This document shows, piece after piece, positions 63,612 through 64,000 of a stretch of DNA of 64,000 nt. The notes under the pieces were generated by a model. It ran no database searches, was not told where the DNA came from, and saw nothing but the letters and a program-made list of their open reading frames with translations. Source of the DNA: Synechococcus sp. WH 8016 (GTDB lineage: Bacteria > Cyanobacteriota > Cyanobacteriia > PCC-6307 > Cyanobiaceae); assembly GCF_000230675.1 (NCBI RefSeq), contig NZ_AGIK01000002.1, positions 62,001 through 126,000 on the forward strand, written 5' to 3'. The position numbers and the translations under genes were made by a program. The stretch's first letter is position 1; each line of letters begins with the position of its first letter.

Positions 63612-63628
63612 GACCACCTCTGATCCCA

Positions 63629-64000
63629 ATGAAGCAACTGCTTACCCCTCTCTTCAACCTTGTCTTGGTGGCCTGCATCGGCCTCGGTCTCGGCGGGTGT
63701 GTCACGACGCGATTACCAATGGCACAGTCCAGCCCCTGGCAAGCCATCGACCTCAACACCCAGGGAAATCCTCTGGATGTGGCCTTCACGAACGCCGATC
63801 ACGGATTTCTGGTTGGCAGCAACAGACTGATTCTTGAAACCAATGATGGCGGCGCCACTTGGAATGAACGCAGTCTGGATCTTCCACAAGAAGAGAATTT
63901 TCGCCTCATCAGCATTGCCTTCGACGGTGACGATGGCTGGATTGCCGGTCAGCCTGGTTTGCTGATGCACACCACCGATGGTGGCAACAATTGGACCAGG
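63629..64000 (+). CDS. ycf48: Photosystem II assembly factor Ycf48 (5' part; runs off the window)
   Basis: The first 124 codons are present and the frame is open to the right edge. The start MKQLLTPLFNLVLVACIGLGLGGC carries a lipoprotein signal with lipobox LGGC (Cys24), as in Ycf48/HCF136. The beginning of the seven-bladed propeller is visible (PWQAIDLNT, DVAFTNADHGFLVGSNRLILETNDGGATW, SIAFDGDDGWIAGQPGLLMHTTDGGNNW), with the repeated TxDGGxxW blade motif. Ycf48 binds precursor D1 and helps early PSII assembly in the thylakoid lumen. It follows rubA in one transcriptional unit. Confidence 0.95.
   Translation, partial: MKQLLTPLFNLVLVACIGLGLGGCVTTRLPMAQSSPWQAIDLNTQGNPLDVAFTNADHGFLVGSNRLILETNDGGATWNERSLDLPQEENFRLISIAFDGDDGWIAGQPGLLMHTTDGGNNWTR

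Noticed and set aside
1-64000. CRISPR arrays, insertion sequences, integrase or att sites
   Set aside because: No spaced direct repeats, transposase genes, terminal inverted repeats or tRNA-edge duplications were seen; both tRNAs are intact without nearby partial copies.

Overview
The window is a gene-dense stretch of a cyanobacterial chromosome, most likely from a marine picocyanobacterium of the Synechococcus/Cyanobium type. The evidence is the set of oxygenic-photosynthesis genes (psbI, psbK, chlD, ndhC-ndhK-ndhJ, the membrane rubredoxin rubA, and the start of ycf48), the small families typical of cyanobacteria (DUF3155, DUF3181, DUF4079, DUF1997 and DUF3769 types) and the very tight packing. 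Only one gap exceeds 300 bp (22933-23323). I see no insertion sequence, CRISPR array, rRNA or prophage. The organism call rests on gene content and remembered families, not on a search.

Layout. 1-6.5 kb: a GH38 alpha-mannosidase running off the left edge, divergent from psbI, then a large OstA-like outer-membrane protein and a secreted pentapeptide-repeat protein. 6.5-12.8 kb (minus): leuD, leuC, cinA, a WecA-like phosphoglycosyl transferase, glyA and tRNA-Arg with its terminator. 12.8-19.7 kb: three small proteins, murJ, sfsA, the ammonium transporter, ispH and a DUF1997 protein. 19.7-27.3 kb: a DUF4079 protein, purH, an esterase, a DUF3155 protein, a soluble histidine kinase, cobS, tgt, psbK and a WecG/TagA glycosyltransferase. 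27.2-38.6 kb: a GH15/phosphorylase-kinase-like protein, a Gfo/Idh oxidoreductase, a CNNM/CBS membrane protein, tRNA-Met, pyrE, a YgfZ-like protein, a TM0106-type nuclease, a phosphohexomutase and rdgB.

38.6-43.5 kb is the most unusual metabolic block: a SABATH-type methyltransferase split by a frameshift, a leucine-dehydrogenase-like protein, a sarcosine-oxidase-like flavoprotein and a BCCT transporter, all head to tail with overlapping or closely spaced ends. It looks like an uptake and processing pathway for an N-methylated or amino-acid-like compound, but the substrate is unknown. An MFS transporter converges on it. 43.4-49.5 kb (minus): MFS, a SIMPL-domain protein, a carotenoid oxygenase, hisB, a bestrophin-like channel and fabI. 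49.5-56 kb holds a second unusual item: a photolyase/cryptochrome-like protein encoded as two coupled genes in swapped order, the FAD-binding half first and the alpha/beta half second, a few kilobases from an ordinary one-piece photolyase. A lipoprotein, a thioredoxin-like protein, a DegT-type aminotransferase, a NUDIX hydrolase and folK accompany them. 56-64 kb: chlD, an MCE/ABC pair for envelope lipid transport, a YvcK-like protein, ndhC-K-J, and divergently rubA-ycf48 (photosystem assembly; ycf48 is cut by the right edge).

Together the genes mix housekeeping (leucine, histidine, purine, pyrimidine, folate, cobamide, isoprenoid and fatty-acid synthesis), photosynthesis and cell-envelope glycan or lipid functions. 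Start codons are often ambiguous because Shine-Dalgarno sequences are weak; where I moved a start inside a longer open frame, the entry says so.
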